Assembly: GCF_011064825.1 (NCBI RefSeq)
Contig: NZ_CP048751.1
Span: 62,001 to 126,000 of the forward strand
Length of the DNA: 64,000 bases
Direction: 5' to 3'
DNA from: Brevundimonas mediterranea
Lineage (GTDB): Bacteria > Pseudomonadota > Alphaproteobacteria > Caulobacterales > Caulobacteraceae
Shown: in pieces, positions 61,975 through 64,000 of the stretch
How the letters are laid out: every line of letters begins with the position of its first letter
Position numbering within the stretch: the stretch's first letter is position 1
Notes under the pieces: model-generated
What the model saw: only the letters and a program-made list of their open reading frames with translations
Told to the model about the DNA's origin: nothing
Database searches by the model: none
Translations under genes and position numbers: made by a program

Positions 61975-62048
61975 GACGCCATGCCTGTTCCGACCCCGAC
62001 GGCCATCCCGCGATCTAGACTAATCGTCCGTATGCGGGCCGCACCGAA

Positions 62049-62097
62049 GTGTGAAGACACGAAGAACATCTGGTGACAGATGCGATCCATACGGATC
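62049..62097. repeat. Three consecutive short inverted repeats upstream of gspC
   Basis: GTGT-N4-ACAC (62049-62060), CATCTG-N4-CAGATG (62067-62082) and GATCC-N4-GGATC (62084-62097) follow one another, each with a four-base centre. They may be operator sites or a folded leader of the secretion operon; the sequence does not decide between these. Confidence 0.5.
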
Positions 62098-62108
62098 ATT
62101 CAGTAACG

Positions 62109-62140
62109 AAAACGACCGGAAGGCCGAGGCCTCCCGGTCG
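62109..62140 (-). terminator. Rho-independent terminator of the last TonB receptor
   Basis: On the minus strand, CGACCGG and AGGCC arms pair with GGCCT and CCGGTCG around a two-base loop, with one mismatched pair (62113-62140). TTTT follows directly. It lies 23 bases after the receptor stop. Confidence 0.85.
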
Positions 62141-62163
62141 CAACGCGTCACTTGTTCCAAAGA

Positions 62164-64000
62164 TCAGAAGCGGGCGGTCAGGCTGACCGAGGCGCTCTGG
62201 CCCAGGTCGTAGTTGTTGACCCGGATCTTGTTGCCCCGTTCCTGGTATTCGTCGAACTCGGTTCCCAGCAGGTTCCGCAGTTCCAGGGCGAAGCCCATGT
62301 CGCGGGCCATGACGGTGAAGTCCTTGCGATAGACGAAGTCCAGGAACACGCCGGGCTCCTGGATGAAGTCAGGCTCGCGGCTCGCGCCGGTGCCAGCGCC
62401 GCGGGCGGTGATCCGGTCGCTGACATAGTTGACGATGATCGTCGCCTGCGAGCGGGCCGTATCGTCTTCCCAACCCAGTTGCAGGTTGGCGACATGGTCC
62501 GACTGGCCTTGCAGACGGCTGCCGTCCTGAATGAAGAAGGACGCCTGTTCCGGCGCACCTGCCCCACCCAGGGTCAGGACGGTGTCGCCCTCGCCCACCT
62601 TAACCTCGGAGTCCGAGTAGGTGTAGTTGGCCTGCACCAGCCAACGCTTGTTGGCGATGAAGCTCATGGTCTGGTCGGGGAACTCGAAATACTTCTTCAC
62701 CTCGACCTCGGCGCCCATGATGGTCGCCTTGGGCGCGTTCAGATACGACTGCTGGCGCTGGTTGCCCACTTCGACGATGACGGATTCAACCGGCTTGTCC
62801 ATGTCCTTGTAGAAGACGCCGGCGGTGATGAACTGCTGGCGGGCGAAGTACCATTCGTACCGCGCGTCCAGGTTCAGCAGTTCGGTGTCCACCAGATAGG
62901 GGTTGCCGATGAAGATGCGGTCGCTTTCCGGATCGGTATAGGCCTGGGGCGCCAGTTCGCGGAACTGCGGACGGCCGATCGTCTGCGACACGCCGAAGCG
63001 CAGTTGCTGATCCTCGGCGAAGTTCCAGGTCGCGGTCAGCGAAGGCAGCCAATACTGTTCTTCGATCTCGGTGGCCTCGTAGGTCGAGGTTCCGCCGAAC
63101 ACGTCGCGCGGCGTGACGCTCTGCTGACCGTCTTCGAAGCGGACGCCGACCGTGGTGCGGACCAGCGGGATGATTTCCGCATCGACCATGGCGTAGGCGG
63201 CGTTGACCTTCAGCTCGGCGTCATAGGCGCTGGCGCCGTTGCTGCCGGCGATTTCACGCAGCTGCAGCGTCGTCGGATTGATATTGTAGTCCGAGAACAG
63301 ATAGTCGATGCGCGACAGGCGCTGGCTATCGGTCAGGCCGTTGACGGCTTCGAACTGCAGATCGTGGCGGCTGGCTTCGCGGTTGTTGTCGAGGGTGGCG
63401 ACGCCCGCGCTGATGACGGCTTCGCGCGCCGAGGACAGCGGCAGGGTGTAGGCCACGTCCACGCCGCCGGAGACGATATCGTTGTCCAGTTCGCTGAACG
63501 AGATCAGATTGCCCTGAACGTTGTGAATGTAGTCGCCGTTCGCATTGACGCCGTACTGGAAGCGCGACTCATAGGGCGCGTCCCGCGACGTCTTGGCATA
63601 GGCCGCGCGCCAGTCGATCTCCAGCGCGCCATCCATGAACTGATGTTCGCCGGCCAGCTGGCTGCTCCAAAGCTGGCGCACGAACCATTCCGTATAGTCG
63701 TTGCGGATGACGCTGCCGCCGGCGTCGAAGTCCGGACCGGCCACCGAGCGGGCTTCCTTGGTCGTGTTGCGGACGTACAGGTTGGTCCACTTGACCTCGT
63801 GGTCGGCGTTCGACAGCGACAGACCGCCGAGGAAGTTCAGGCGAATGTCGTTCTGGTTCGAGTCGACGTCATAGGTTGAAACCGGCACCAGGACTTCGCC
63901 CTGGAACTGGCCCTCTTCCTGGACGCCGCCACGGGCGCGCCAGCTGTTGTCGTATCCGGCGACGGCGATCAGGCCCAGGGTGCCGAAACCCGTGTCCTGC
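62164..64000 (-). CDS. TonB-dependent receptor (5' end outside window)
   Basis: The last 612 residues of a large outer-membrane receptor; the frame stays open to base 64000, so plug and signal peptide lie beyond the window. Barrel motifs include LRFGVSQTIGRPQFRELAPQ, QFITAGVFYKDMDKPVESVI, GNPYLVDTELLNLDARYEWY and the terminal VSLTARF with its aromatic end. This pattern matches the long, plug-first receptors of the Caulobacter-type TonB group often linked to carbohydrate or complex-nutrient uptake. The ligand cannot be judged from the barrel alone. A strong terminator follows the gene. Confidence 0.92.
   Translation of the reverse strand, partial: QDTGFGTLGLIAVAGYDNSWRARGGVQEEGQFQGEVLVPVSTYDVDSNQNDIRLNFLGGLSLSNADHEVKWTNLYVRNTTKEARSVAGPDFDAGGSVIRNDYTEWFVRQLWSSQLAGEHQFMDGALEIDWRAAYAKTSRDAPYESRFQYGVNANGDYIHNVQGNLISFSELDNDIVSGGVDVAYTLPLSSAREAVISAGVATLDNNREASRHDLQFEAVNGLTDSQRLSRIDYLFSDYNINPTTLQLREIAGSNGASAYDAELKVNAAYAMVDAEIIPLVRTTVGVRFEDGQQSVTPRDVFGGTSTYEATEIEEQYWLPSLTATWNFAEDQQLRFGVSQTIGRPQFRELAPQAYTDPESDRIFIGNPYLVDTELLNLDARYEWYFARQQFITAGVFYKDMDKPVESVIVEVGNQRQQSYLNAPKATIMGAEVEVKKYFEFPDQTMSFIANKRWLVQANYTYSDSEVKVGEGDTVLTLGGAGAPEQASFFIQDGSRLQGQSDHVANLQLGWEDDTARSQATIIVNYVSDRITARGAGTGASREPDFIQEPGVFLDFVYRKDFTVMARDMGFALELRNLLGTEFDEYQERGNKIRVNNYDLGQSASVSLTARF

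Overview
The window is a stretch of a GC-rich alphaproteobacterial chromosome, most likely from the Caulobacterales and probably Brevundimonas-like. That placement is inferred from gene content: four large TonB-dependent receptors, a FixK-FixL-FixJ oxygen-sensing module, a compact type II secretion operon and codon use rich in G/C at third positions. No rRNA or taxonomic marker confirms it. One tRNA gene (tRNA-Thr, TGT) is present. I see no prophage, insertion sequence or CRISPR array.

Region by region. 1-6.3 kb: the end of a hybrid histidine kinase, a TonB-dependent receptor divergent from a lone sugar-type ABC ATPase (with a LacI-type palindrome between them), a small membrane protein, a HIT protein and tRNA-Thr. 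6.6-11.8 kb: a terminal oxidase cluster with a CtaG-like factor, a CopD-like membrane protein, a subunit II that lacks all CuA ligands, and a fused subunit I/III. 11.8-16.4 kb: an agmatine deiminase operon (putrescine carbamoyltransferase, antiporter, agmatine deiminase, carbamate kinase), preceded by an FNR/FixK box; antiporter and deiminase share one uninterrupted reading frame. 16.5-20.8 kb: a three-gene ABC export system. 21-25.7 kb: an NAD(P)H oxidoreductase, fixK, fixL, fixJ, a stand-alone receiver and a small histidine kinase. 25.7-35.7 kb: a low-oxygen survival island with Hsp20, three universal stress proteins, a P-type ATPase, an MBL/beta-CASP hydrolase, DUF2267, a host-attachment-type protein, a cytochrome c, a truncated nitroreductase and an unrecognised 46-residue protein.

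The 11.8-35.7 kb part is tied together by at least eleven sites resembling TTGAT-N4-ATCAA. Each ends 34-69 bases (mostly 47-62) before a start codon. The local FixK carries the FNR-type recognition helix expected to read them. My inference is that FixL (with its haem-ligating histidine kept) senses low oxygen, FixJ raises FixK, and FixK switches on agmatine fermentation for ATP, an export pump and stress proteins.

35.8-64 kb: a surface nutrient-acquisition region. An ECF sigma/FecR pair sits upstream of a TonB receptor and a purple-acid-phosphatase-like enzyme. A four-gene cluster led by XRE and membrane-anchored LuxR-type regulators follows, then an SMP-30 lipoprotein and an unusual double TetR regulator. 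Next come a second TonB receptor with PhoD and a class A acid phosphatase, a complete gspC-M type II secretion operon on the opposite strand, and the 3' part of a further TonB receptor. Phosphoesterases paired with TonB receptors beside a secretion machine suggest scavenging of phosphate esters outside the cell.
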